DNA from: Chara braunii
Lineage: Eukaryota; Streptophyta; Charophyceae; Charales; Characeae
Reading direction: 5' to 3'
DNA length: 40,475 nucleotides
Assembly (NCBI GenBank): GCA_003427395.1
Contig: BFEA01000025.1
Span: forward strand, 5,442,672 to 5,483,146
Part shown: one piece after another, positions 20,840 through 30,789 of the stretch
Position numbering within the stretch: position 1 is the stretch's first letter
Layout: the number at the start of each line of letters is the position of its first letter
The notes under the pieces: model-generated
The model's input: only the letters and a program-made list of their open reading frames with translations
The model's database searches: none
Told to the model about the DNA's origin: nothing
Position numbers and translations under genes: made by a program

Positions 20840-22900
20840 CAGAAAAACGTCCAATATACGCTTTTCATTACCATGCCGACACTCGCGATATACAATCCCT
20901 GCTCCTAAACCCTTAGCCTCAAATAATCTATCACTAAAATTCATCCTTTCCATCGCTTACGAACATCCAACTTAAAGAAGAAAAATAATATATCACAGTA
21001 ATAATACGTTCACATATATCAAAAGTTCATAGCAATAAGCTCATAGACAATGATATATTATCTCAGTATCTGACATCAATAATACTTACCAGGATCAAAG
21101 GCATTAACATTATATGCAACTGGCCAAATAACCAAAAATATATACAAATACATCATAATAACACAATCCAAATGAAGTTTGGTCATAATAAACACCCTTA
21201 GATACAAATAGCAGTAAGAGTATACCACTCTACTCCCCAACTCTTATAAAAGTATATTGTGGCAAGGGGCAGTGTAATCCTCTTTATAAAGGATAACATT
21301 TCAAATTCTTGAGCTCCGCTCAAGGATCAAGCCTCACTCGCTCCTTGCAGACCCTTGCCGACAAGGTAAGCAACCTCACCACACACGCTTCGGGATGTAC
21401 TGTTTCATCCTGTGCTGGTGAACGCACTTGACACAAAAATAGTTAGGGATTCACCCCCTACTTTCTTGTGGCAAGTAGTAGTTGTTTCCCTTACAGACCA
21501 TGGACCAGGAACATGGTTCCGGCATGGGCCTCACTTCTACCTACAATACTAAATTATAGCTTCTTCAAAGCGATCTCTTAGGGGAACGATAACATAGGAT
21601 TGCAACCTTCCTTGGGGTAGACCTTACACATTGACTATTCCATGAGAAAAAATTATCCCAAGGAAGTAGTCACTCCATTTGCCTCTGAATCCGCATCAAA
21701 CGTGGATTCTGCGCAATGCTTTTACCCCTCTTTGAAGAACAATTCAAATGCACAGACTTTAACATACAGTCATAAATCAATAAACGGACTTGAGACACTC
21801 ATATAGATCCTTACAGATCAATAAATTCAAATACATATCTCAAATAAATAACCCATATAAATATTCCTGAAAAGGATAGTCATTAAAATAATATAACATC
21901 AAATACATAGTCCTCACATAACCAAATACTAGGTACGCTTACTTACATTAAATTTGACATATTTGGATGAGTTCAACATATAACTCAAACGAAATGCTTT
22001 TAGAAGATAATAATCTCAAGTCCTTAGCTCAAACCCCATAGATTCAAATGGATGGTCCAAGCCTGGAAAGGTTCAAGTGAAGGTCTAACAACACCTACAT
22101 CTTGGTGCCCTATCAAAAGTAAGCAAAACAGTCTAAGTATTAACCCTTTCACTGTTACTATACTGCCTCTATGATCAAATATTCCCTTTTGTTGAAAGGG
22201 TGTCATACAAACCTACTACTTCCCATAGTTTTTTCGGTTAAGGTCATAACTCGTTGTTCATCGCATCTGCCTTATATGCCTAATTCACAACACATCACGC
22301 GGGGCAGACTTCACACCTTCACGGCTATATAAATCGAACAACCTGCTTAGAACCCAAACTCAAGGATCCCATATCCATGTTCATAAAGACTTTCAGCGCC
22401 CTTATCATAACTCTTCTCGAAGTCCCTCGACGATTTCTAGCATGATAGGCTCCCTTTACACATCCTCACCCTCGTTCTAGTGCAAAAACACCAAGTCGCT
22501 CTCATGACCACTCAGATACCTCTTTCGACCATTTTAGGTACCTTATAAGACCAACTTCCTTAATAGGCATTATGAGTCCGACGTCATCTTATCTTACCCT
22601 GACCATACCAGCTATACAAAGCAACATCCAAGTCCGTTAACTATCATGGTCAGAAGGGGTACTAACTTCATCTTTCATTCTACTAGGAAGCGTACATTAG
22701 CGCACAGTTAAAATGTTCATCCCTCTTGCGTTATCCCTACTGCACTAACCAAAATCAACTCACACAATCAACTCTCACTTGCTCTCCACCCAATACCATC
22801 AATCGTTTAACCATAAAATTTCAAAGAAAACTTCCCATTTTGTCGAGTTCTCTCATTTTCATACCCGAATGTCGTTCCACCAGGGACAACGACAGGCAAC
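20840..22900. other. Noncoding leader of the LTR element, rich in small hairpins
   Basis: Between the primer site and the unidentified ORF there is no protein frame. Perfect or near-perfect hairpins include CTTGAGC/GCTCAAG (21308-21324), CCTTG/CAAGG (21353-21366), GGATG/CATCC (21393-21410), GGAAC/GTTCC (21508-21520) and CCCTTT/AAAGGG (22184-22200). A wider inverted pair CTTCCTTGGG near 21610 and CCCAAGGAAG near 21660 is also visible. This would be a 2-kb structured 5' leader in element sense. Confidence 0.55.
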
Positions 22901-22906
22901 CGTTAT

Positions 22907-22923
22907 TCCCTGCAACGACGCCA
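22907..22923 (-). promoter_or_regulatory. Primer-binding site resembling the tRNA-Asp 3' end
   Basis: On minus, two bases after the LTR end CGACA, the sequence reads TGGCGTCGTTGCAGGGA. The complement of plant tRNA-Asp 3' ends, as I remember it, is TGGCGCCGTTGCCGGGG, so 14 of 17 positions agree. It begins with the obligatory TGG, and a two-base gap from the LTR is typical. It sets the 5' LTR and the minus orientation of the element. Confidence 0.65.
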
Positions 22924-22925
22924 CC

Positions 22926-25080
22926 TGTCGAGCGCATCGGTCCGGCACCACGCAAGGCGAGGCGAGACCCTTCCGACCGCGTCACGCAGGAGTTGGTCTC
23001 ATCCTCGTCGTGAATACATATGGAGTTTTCGCAAGCCCCTCCGACCAAGTGTGCCAGCCATACCTCTCGCGAGCCCCTAGGACAGGATAGGGCCTACGCG
23101 AGGCATGACTTACCTCCACCTTACGGGAGCTGTCACCTCCCTTCGGTGGGCGTATCCCTGCCGAGCTACCAGTCCACAGTACGAAAGTTGATCAGTTGCA
23201 ATCACAGAGGTGGACCAGCCGAGGGCGTTTCTCGTTTGTTGTAGCATAGGGGGCACGCGCAGTATTACGCCTCTATCGAACCCGCACGCGAACCGGCATC
23301 TTGGGGGGTTGAGGTCCCAAGAAGGACTCGTCGCCGGTCGACTAGAACGCATCCCACACGCCACGCGCACACCACTATAAAGAACATAAAAATAAAGACA
23401 CACATACACACGCACGTACATATATATATATATATAGATATATATATAGATATATATATAGATATATATATAGAGAGAGAACGACACTGAACAAACAACA
23501 CGACAACACTCCTAGTCCCTTAGTAGTCATCTCATAACTCTCCGACACGGAAATCGGATAGGCGTCGAGCACGAGACTTAGTATAAAACCGCGCGGGTGC
23601 AGGGGCTAATCTTATATCGGCTCTCAATGCAAGCATACGCAAGTAATCGCAATGATGGCGTACTATGTAGTACCCTTACTCACGCGATCCTCGTTAATCT
23701 CGAGGGTCGCGTTTGACACTCAAGTGTCGGCTAACACGCGCCTTGAGGGATTGATCTCTCGATGTTGGACAACCGCCAAGTGCGGTTGAGAACCACACCC
23801 TCTTCTGCACCCTGCGGAGAGTGGGTGGTACACAGGTTCATACTTGTGGTGGCAATCGTCTCTTATCGCCCTGAAGACCAACTCTATCATCCAGGGCCTG
23901 GAGAAAAATCAAGGGGTTTGACTTTAACGACTGTCACGGACTACAACGTCCAACCATAAAAATTCTAAAAAGTAAAAGCTAAAAGAGAAAGTCTCATTTC
24001 CCTCGAAAACATGATATGTTTAACCCTTACGCGCGATCATCTTAGGCCGCACGAAACACTCAAGACATATATATTCACATATATATAGAGGGTTATTAAT
24101 ATAGGGCGGTCACTTCTCACAGTCACAGTGAGACTCCTCTCAGCGATATATATATATATGTATGTGAGAGCAGGCAGTCAAATCCAAAGTCCACATCACC
24201 AAACATACCTGCAATCACATCAAAGATTCAACCAAAAAGTTCATACACTACACGGGGTCAACTTCAACCATTTCCTGCACTCACACCCCTTGCTTTTAGT
24301 CATACAAGCCTCACTCTTGGTGCAACTCCCAAAATAAAATACTCAGTATTTTTCTTTAATGACCATTCAAATAAACTCCGGGCGAAAACACAACAAAACA
24401 GTTCAAATCACAAGGCTAAAGCCTCTAGGTTGAGTGGTAGGAGTGGAATGGAGTTGAATCGTAAACCGACAAGTCGACGACCGACCTGTTATCAGTGATA
24501 ACAGAAGATGATCCTTGTAGGATCAAGCTGAATCTAACCCAAATCCTGAATCAATCGATCAAGAAGACTTGTAACACAAGACAGACCAATCCCCAAGCTA
24601 AAATCATAAGTGTATGGAGAATACAGCTCCACCAAAACCCTTCTACAAGCTAAGCCTAGACCTTCCTCTAAGCCAGTACCCAACGCAAGGTAGACCTATG
24701 GCAGCATTTCCCTTTTTCAGGGTGGAATTACCATAATTGTCACCTGTCAAAATATAATATAACTCCACTAAACAAAAAAAATTCCGGCAGCGCTTCCCGT
24801 AGGAGAAGTGCCTTTTCAAAATTTATAATAACTCAAATAAGAAAAAAAAACAATCTCTAACTCTAGAAAGTTAAAATTTATCTAACTCCCTGAATTAGTA
24901 AAAGTTTTGGCAGCACTTCCTTTAAAAAGGTAGACTTCCTAGATTTATACTAAGTCAGATATGAACTAAAAAACAAGACACGAGTTCAACTAAGACAAAA
25001 TTTAACTAACTTCTTAGATTTGCAGAAATTCCGGCAGCACTTCCCGTAGAGAAAGTGGTATTCCAAGATTTATACAGAGC
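22926..25080 (-). repeat. Right LTR copy (5' LTR in element sense), outer end truncated
   Basis: About 2155 bp matching 7680-9795. It starts TGTCGAGCGC on plus, next to the primer site, and includes three TTTCGGCAGC-type modules at 24781, 24905 and 25025. Similarity ends at AGAGC (25080), inside the module region that continues on the left copy, so the outer end is probably cut. Length differences come mainly from the TA/GA microsatellite. Confidence 0.75.
23419..23480. repeat. TA/GA microsatellite with 12-bp GATATATATATA period
   Basis: A TA run followed by three GATATATATATA units and a GA run. The left LTR has only a short CA and ATAC stretch here, so this expanded, or contracted, after the two copies separated. 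Confidence 0.85.
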
Positions 25081-25157
25081 CTTGACAATGTTGTGCTCCA
25101 AATGAAGGGCTCTATACTCTTTTATAGAGCCTTGATAGTGTTGTGCTCTAAACGGAG
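25076..25157. repeat. Duplicated 32-bp segment with hairpin at the LTR edge
   Basis: AGAGCCTTGAYARTGTTGTG with its following bases occurs at 25076-25107 and again at 25126-25157. Between the copies lies a perfect hairpin GGCTCTATA/TATAGAGCC (25108-25131). It sits exactly where identity between the two LTRs stops. Confidence 0.7.
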
Positions 25158-25652
25158 AATTTATGACATATCAAACCAGTTAATGAAATAATAAAATAAA
25201 CTACCGGCCAATAAAATTAAAATTAAAGTCAAAATCTAGTACAGCAACGGTCATTTAAATGAAAATTCTTCTTCACAGCCAGCATTCGCAGTTTTTTCAC
25301 TCGGTTTGAAAAAATAACACATTCGGCGCGTGGTGTGGTCCCATAACGGGATACCGATTGAAGTCATCGTCCCTTCAAAGGAGATCATCGGGCTAACCCC
25401 AATGGGTACCCGTGTCCGATGGCAAGGAGGGGGCTTATGACCTTCCACGGAGGTGATAAGCCTCCTACCAAAGTAGTCACGGGTGCTCCCTTTTGGAGCC
25501 TTACAGAGTTATGCTTAGTAGATCGTGTCTGAGGTAAATGAAACGTGAAAGATCGGGTCAGTCTAGGTCACTTGTTTATAACCACGATTCAAAATTAAAC
25601 CGTTCATTTCCCCCTCGAAGTGACAGAAGAGGGGGGGGAAATTAGAAAGAGA
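25158..25652. other. No gene seen
   Basis: A 65-codon minus frame (25251-25448) has no recognisable domain. The rest is A/T-rich flank. Confidence 0.4.
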
Positions 25653-25721
<69 letters not shown>

Positions 25722-25730
25722 CATAATAAT
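25653..25730. repeat. ATA trinucleotide microsatellite
   Basis: About 26 nearly perfect ATA/AAT units, broken by one G and one C. It encodes only low-complexity isoleucine runs in the shadow frames. Confidence 0.95.
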
Positions 25731-25739
25731 AAAAGAAAG

Positions 25740-26460
25740 AAAGAAAAAACGAAAAGTGTAACGCCCCAACAACCTGAGACCTCTTGAGCATTCGAAACTA
25801 AAGCGACGGTCTTGATCTGGGCGCAGGTTTAACGCGCGACTTTCCTCGTCTTTTTATATTTGTTCTTTTTTTTTTCTTTCCTTAATTTTTTCTTACTTGA
25901 TTGTGAACCTCAGCTCTGTGTACACAACCCATAAGTCAAATTTTAGGAAATCGGCGCGCAGTAAGAAACACAGCGTTTGTCCTCCTACTTCCGCGTCCCT
26001 GGGTGAGTCCGGAGGCTACCACGAGTGCAGGCCGGTTGTGCTCTACTGTACAGCAAGGCGCAGAGCCTGCGTGGACCAATGGAAAGTCCAGTGGTGCACC
26101 CCCACCCTTTTGTTGTGGGAGCGCCAGTCTCACCAGTCCAGGAACAAGCCGCACACATGATAAGTCTGACACACTAATGAGGATCGTGAATGGGGTGCGT
26201 CTGATACACCGCGGAGGGTCGGGGTACCATGCCCTTTGACACCGACCCCAACAGTCTGCTCACACTCAACGCTTACAACCACTAATGGTTAACAACCACC
26301 TACAATTTTAGAATGAAAGATTTCTAAGTGGTTCAAAACTGTTGAAATGGCATAAAGACACTTCATGTCATTTCAAGAGTTTCATGTGGTTTGGGGGTCC
26401 ACTTTTATGGTGTTTTTTTTTTTACCTGTTTTTGTTTTGGTTTAATGTTGAGGTGTGTGA
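25740..26460. other. No gene seen
   Basis: Mixed sequence with short open frames in all phases and no motif. The composition turns A/T-rich toward the foldback pair at 26.46 kb. Confidence 0.4.
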
Positions 26461-26770
26461 CCTGAAATGACCTGAATTGGCTAAAGCGGTTTCAAGTCCC
26501 CCCATCTAAATGGTTGGATGGGGGCATTAGAAACCGTTTTTATATTTTCATCACTTCAGTTTTTCCAAGAGTTTCAGGTGGGGACCTGAAACCACTGTAA
26601 TGACCTGAATAGGATGAAGTTTCTTAAAGGGGTTTCAAGTACCCCCATCAAACCATTTAGATCGGGGGACATGAAACCGCTTTCAAATTTTTACCCATTT
26701 CAAGTAATTTCAAGAATTTCAGGTGGGTACTTGAAACCGCTATAATGATCTGAAGTGGTTGTATTCTTCA
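26461..26770. mobile_element. Two adjacent foldback units, inner hairpin inverted between them
   Basis: Each unit contains a C-rich hairpin (26499-26524 and 26642-26668), flanked by AAAGCGGTTTCA-type sequence, then a second hairpin TTTCAGGT/ACYTGAAA (26572-26591 and 26717-26734) and a TAATGAYCTGAA end. The second hairpins are direct repeats. The C-rich hairpin of unit 2 with its flanks matches the reverse complement of unit 1 (loop AAACCATTTA against TAAATGGTT). There is no coding content. Confidence 0.65.
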
Positions 26771-26839
26771 CTTATTCGAAGCGGCTGAAAATGATCTGTA
26801 AATAACGTATGTTGTTAACCATCTCTCCTTACAGCAGAT

Positions 26840-27330
26840 CGTGGTTGGCAGAAGGTGCACCCGCCACCAAGGTTTCTTCCGCCTCACCACTAATCACCCA
26901 TCGGCTCGCATGCACGTTGACCTCATTGACCCTCATCTCAAGACGGGCAAGACAGAGGAATTTCGTCAGCATCCCGATCACACAAGCACCCCAATAGGCC
27001 AACTTCAAGATGTATGTGCTCAAGGTTGTTGACTTTCGTGACGGTCATCCCACGTTCAACTAAAAAGGCGACAACGTTGAGATATCAATATTGCAGTGAC
27101 CGAGCCTATATAATTTCTGGATTATTTGATTTTAATTATATAATTGTAGGAGTTTAACCAACTAAGCTATGCCCGACGGTTGTGTCACTGGTTTATGAAA
27201 CCGGTGTTGCGTCCGGTTCAAATAAAAGTCAAAAATTAAAAGTGAGAAAAAGATAAATAATATATAAGAAAATAATAACGAAAACGAAGGGCGGGGGAAG
27301 AGAAAGGGACCGCTAGCACCCCGTTTAGTC
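26840..27330. repeat. Degenerate repeat shared with 14480-14830, with a tRNA A-box-like site
   Basis: Shares the ATGCACGTTG, ATTTCGTCAGCATCCCGA and CGCTAGCACC blocks with the earlier copy, in the same order and orientation. On minus at 27158-27169 the sequence TAGCTTAGTTGG fits the eukaryotic tRNA A-box consensus in full, inside a tRNA 5'-half-like context. No B box follows on that strand, so this is not called a tRNA gene. Confidence 0.45.
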
Positions 27331-27403
27331 TTGTTGGTCGGGCCCACCTTCGGAATCGGCGACAAAACTAAGAGGGATAACCCCACCTCTCTCTGCCTAC
27401 GGT

Positions 27404-27953
27404 NNNNNNNNNNNNNNNNNNNNNNNNNNNNNNNNNNNNNNNNNNNNNNNNNNNNNNNNNNNNNNNNNNNNNNNNNNNNNNNNNNNNNNNNNNNNNNNNN
27501 NNNNNNNNNNNNNNNNNNNNNNNNNNNNNNNNNNNNNNNNNNNNNNNNNNNNNNNNNNNNNNNNNNNNNNNNNNNNNNNNNNNNNNNNNNNNNNNNNNNN
27601 NNNNNNNNNNNNNNNNNNNNNNNNNNNNNNNNNNNNNNNNNNNNNNNNNNNNNNNNNNNNNNNNNNNNNNNNNNNNNNNNNNNNNNNNNNNNNNNNNNNN
27701 NNNNNNNNNNNNNNNNNNNNNNNNNNNNNNNNNNNNNNNNNNNNNNNNNNNNNNNNNNNNNNNNNNNNNNNNNNNNNNNNNNNNNNNNNNNNNNNNNNNN
27801 NNNNNNNNNNNNNNNNNNNNNNNNNNNNNNNNNNNNNNNNNNNNNNNNNNNNNNNNNNNNNNNNNNNNNNNNNNNNNNNNNNNNNNNNNNNNNNNNNNNN
27901 NNNNNNNNNNNNNNNNNNNNNNNNNNNNNNNNNNNNNNNNNNNNNNNNNNNNN
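27404..27953. other. Assembly gap (550 Ns)
   Basis: All bases are N. The same 17 bases, CTCTCTCTGCCTACGGT, end the left side (27387-27403) and occur again shortly after the right side, which suggests a repeat that the assembly could not resolve. Confidence 0.99.
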
Positions 27954-28042
27954 AGCCCCTCGTTTGTTGTCCTCTTCTCTCTCTCTGCCTACGGTTTTAC
28001 CGGGCAGTTCTGTTTGTGACGATATATATATATATATATATA

Positions 28043-28675
28043 TAGGGTCACCATCCCGTACGTATGGAGGTCCCCGAGCAGACCTCCGTATATACGCGCG
28101 TTCGGGGTCCCGTACGGGGTCCGAACCCGACGGCGTTCGGCCCCCGCCAAAAATTATTTCAGGGCCTAAAACTAATTATGTTTTTATGAATTGTTTTTTG
28201 TGAGTTCTTTATGACTTGAGGTGCATGCCTGTAAATTTTTAAGTCATTTGGCTAAGCTAAATAAGAATTAAAAATCGCCAAAGATGGCGGTGTCAAAACA
28301 TGCTCGCCCACATATTTTTTCACTTTTTACTTTTTGTTTTCACTTTAGTTCGGGGTCTAAACAATTTTATTATTTTTTGAAAACTTTTTAGTGGGTTTTG
28401 TATTGTGTGAAGTAAACATCTGTAAATTTTCAGGGCATTTAGCTATGCCAAAAACAAAATGAAAAATCGCCAAAGATGGCGGTGTCGAAAACATGCTCGC
28501 GCACTCAGGCAAGTCTTGTTTAATTTATTTTTTTCCATAACATATCTTTTTTTCAGATTTTTTTGAGGACTTTTTTTGTTTTTTTTGGTCCGCGTTCGGC
28601 CCGGACGGCCGAATGCATCCCCAAGGGGTCCCATACATTCGGGCGTTCGGCCCATCCCGAACACCGGTTACCCTG
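28043..28675. mobile_element. Nonautonomous hAT-like DNA element, 633 bp
   Basis: The ends are TAGGGTCACC on the left and GGTTACCCTG on the right, imperfect terminal inverted repeats followed by GTTCGG-rich subterminal sequence on both sides. The flanking 8-mers TATATATA and TATATATG fit an 8-bp target duplication inside a TA run, as hAT elements make. Inside, two direct units (about 28163-28310 and 28354-28503) share a CGCCAAAGATGGCG palindrome and an ACATGCTCGC tail. No transposase is encoded. An assignment by TIR alone is tentative; the TA-rich target makes the duplication ambiguous. Confidence 0.6.
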
Positions 28676-28734
28676 TATATATGTATATATATATATATAT
28701 ATATGTTTTAATGTATGGGACTAGGGTGAAAGTT

Positions 28735-29224
28735 GGGGTTTTCATGTTTGATTGACACCGCCCTAGTCGCCCGACGTACGCTTCATCCTTAGGAGATCAG
28801 CGCCCTAAGTGACGAACGACGTCCGAGTTCAATAGGTGTTTAATCATGTGTACCTATACTATAGCGAGCGAGAAAACGCCCTCGGCTAACTCATCTCTGC
28901 GATTGCATGTAAAAACTTTCGCACGTGGGTCAGTAACTCGGTGGGGATACACCCCTAAGGGTGGTGACAACCCCTTAGGGAAGAAAGTTTATGCCCCGTG
29001 GAAACCTATCCTGTCGTAGGGGACTATGAGATGTATAGTTGACAAACCCGGCTAGAACGGCAAAAAGGATGACGCGACTGTTGTCGTCTCGACGACTCGT
29101 GGGATTATTTATGCGTCGTCCCCATGTTGTTTCTTTGTTTCGCTTTTGTTCAACTCTTGCGTGACATGGTCGGGAGGGTTCTCGCCTCTTTGCGAGAAAA
29201 AGGTGGGGGCCGATGCGCTCGACA
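28735..29224 (+). repeat. Inverted, diverged fragment of the same LTR family
   Basis: Reverse-complementing this segment gives the opening of the long LTRs: GTCGAGCGCATCGG, then a GAGGCGAGAACCCTCCCG-like stretch, ACGACAGGATAGG, a GTGTATCCCC block and CCGAGGGCGTTTTCTCG, in the same order. The terminal CGACA lies at 29220-29224. It is about 490 bp, more diverged than the two long copies are from each other, and no primer site follows it, so it is a truncated or solo LTR. Confidence 0.7.
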
Positions 29225-29261
29225 GCGAGATGCACTCAACTTTCACTCTCAATTTTCGAAT

Positions 29262-29335
29262 TATTTTTTTTTTTCTATCATTTGCAAAAAGCAAGGCAGA
29301 TATCCTTGTAAGGATATTCGCACCGACAACGCCCA
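29262..29335 (+). repeat. Dispersed hairpin motif, copy at 29.3 kb
   Basis: Matches the 15.8-kb copy from TCATTTGCAAAAA to ATTCGCACCGACAAC. The stem here is ATATCC/GGATAT around the same TTGTAA loop; relative to 15.8 kb one C:G pair has become T:A and a G-T wobble has become C:G. A further decayed copy with a broken stem lies at about 29757-29797. Confidence 0.6.
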
Positions 29336-29339
29336 ACTG

Positions 29340-30780
29340 ATCTCAACGAGATTGATTTCAGACGTGATCGTGCATATCTACCTGCAGAGTGTGGCCCCAC
29401 CTTTCAATGTGTCATGATGAAAGCAGAGTGTGGCCCCACCTTTCAGTGCATTTAACTTATGAAAAGCTTACCAACACCATTATTGAGTGTCGAAACTACA
29501 TTTATCCTGCATAGCCAGTTTGAGCGGTTCACAACATCCTGAAATTATCGTGACTACTTGTTAGTATGATGACTGCGTTGGCGGTCGTTCTATCAATCAT
29601 CATTTCGAGATGTTGATAAGCATCTAGGCTAAAGTTCAAAAAAAACTTTAGTCTTTCAATCGTAGGTTAGGTCTAAATAAACTTTCGCCAGGTATATCAA
29701 TTTCATCAAGCCATTTTATTCAACGAATTGGCAGTCGGACAGTGTCGGATATTAAAAACACCGAGCAGATACCCTTGTAATTCCTGCTCCGACAATGTAA
29801 ACAAATGAAGGAAGTTAAATTAATAAGAAAAACGACATGCGTATTTGTTTATTCACAAATGAAGGAACAATAGGCCTCATTTTATTACTCTCAAAATGTG
29901 TAAAACGAGACAAAGTCTTGTGCTAAAAGGTGAAAAAATATACCACAATAGTTTTTGACGTTTGTGCACACAAACTCGTCAAATGGAAGTACATGACATC
30001 GAAAAAACAGATTAGGGGGGGGGGGGGGAAATTGAAAACAAAACGTTCTAAGTGCGCCTCCATGTCTACTTCTTCATGTCCTATTGTCGAGGCATATCGG
30101 GCAGTTGGCGCCAGCTTCCCTGATCCCCTAGTCAAGGGTAAGTGAGAAATATGATCTCTTGTTAGAGGGGTAAAGAAAAAATATGCGTTGAGGGAGACTC
30201 GTGAATCATGATCCCCCCCCTCCCCCCCCGGCCCCGTAAGAAAAAAAACAGGTTGTTGTAAAGGTCAATCATGATCTCTCATGTAGCAATGAAAAATTAA
30301 AAAACTAGTAGTAGTAATAATTAAAGGCTATAGTTGTTGTTGAATGTATATAGATTTGAACGCGTGATCTGTTTATTAATAGTTTCATGTGTTTAACAAT
30401 TATTCAGCATATCGACATTTAATTACGTTTTTTTTTACTTTTTTTCTTCACCGTTCTACTTTTTTTTTTTTCTTCATAGTGGTTTCGTCGATCGGCTTAA
30501 TAGTTGGATTTTTTGTTTTTTTTAATGTTGTCGCAAGTGACGCTGAGCCTGGTTCCTAGCATGGTTTACCTGATTGTTTTTTACTGTTATTAGTAGTCAG
30601 TACAACACTCGATTAGATTAGTCAACACATATGGATAATTGCTTTTAAATTTTCAGAAAGTTAGCTCCCCCCTCTCCGCTCAAATGATGGGTCAGTGTCA
30701 GATTTATAATAGAACTTTAACCTCAGGCTCGCTCCCTCAGGGTTTTGTCTAAAGCGTTATCTCCTTGTAAAACAAAAGGG
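29340..30780. other. No gene; homopolymer-rich flank
   Basis: Contains the decayed motif at 29757-29797, a run of 14 G (30015-30028) and a C8-T-C8 run (30213-30229), plus many T runs. A 71-codon plus frame around the G run has no motif. The start of LINE-C is not sharply defined at the right end. Confidence 0.45.
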
Positions 30781-30789
30781 TGACAAAAA

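Larger units (their letters stand above)
7680..25080 (-). mobile_element. Giant LTR element, LARD-like, minus strand, broken gag, no pol seen
   Basis: Two long direct copies (7680-9795 and 22926-25080, about nine in ten bases identical by eye) both begin TGTCGAGCGC on plus, so in element sense they end in CGACA. Directly inside the right copy, on minus, is a tRNA-Asp-like primer site, which makes the right copy the 5' LTR and sets the orientation. A decayed gag on the same strand (18.5-19.8 kb) agrees. No protease, RT or integrase was recognised in the roughly 8 kb between gag and the left LTR. Large noncoding retroelements of this kind are called LARDs. Foldbacks and other repeats have inserted. 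The outer end of the right LTR seems truncated, so no target duplication can be checked. Confidence 0.65.

Noticed and set aside
7675-25085. Target-site duplication around the LTR pair
   Set aside because: CTCGT on the left and the bases after 25076 or 25080 do not match; the right LTR appears truncated.
27331-28203. 290-codon plus frame
   Set aside because: Most of it is N bases from the assembly gap; the readable ends have no protein motif.
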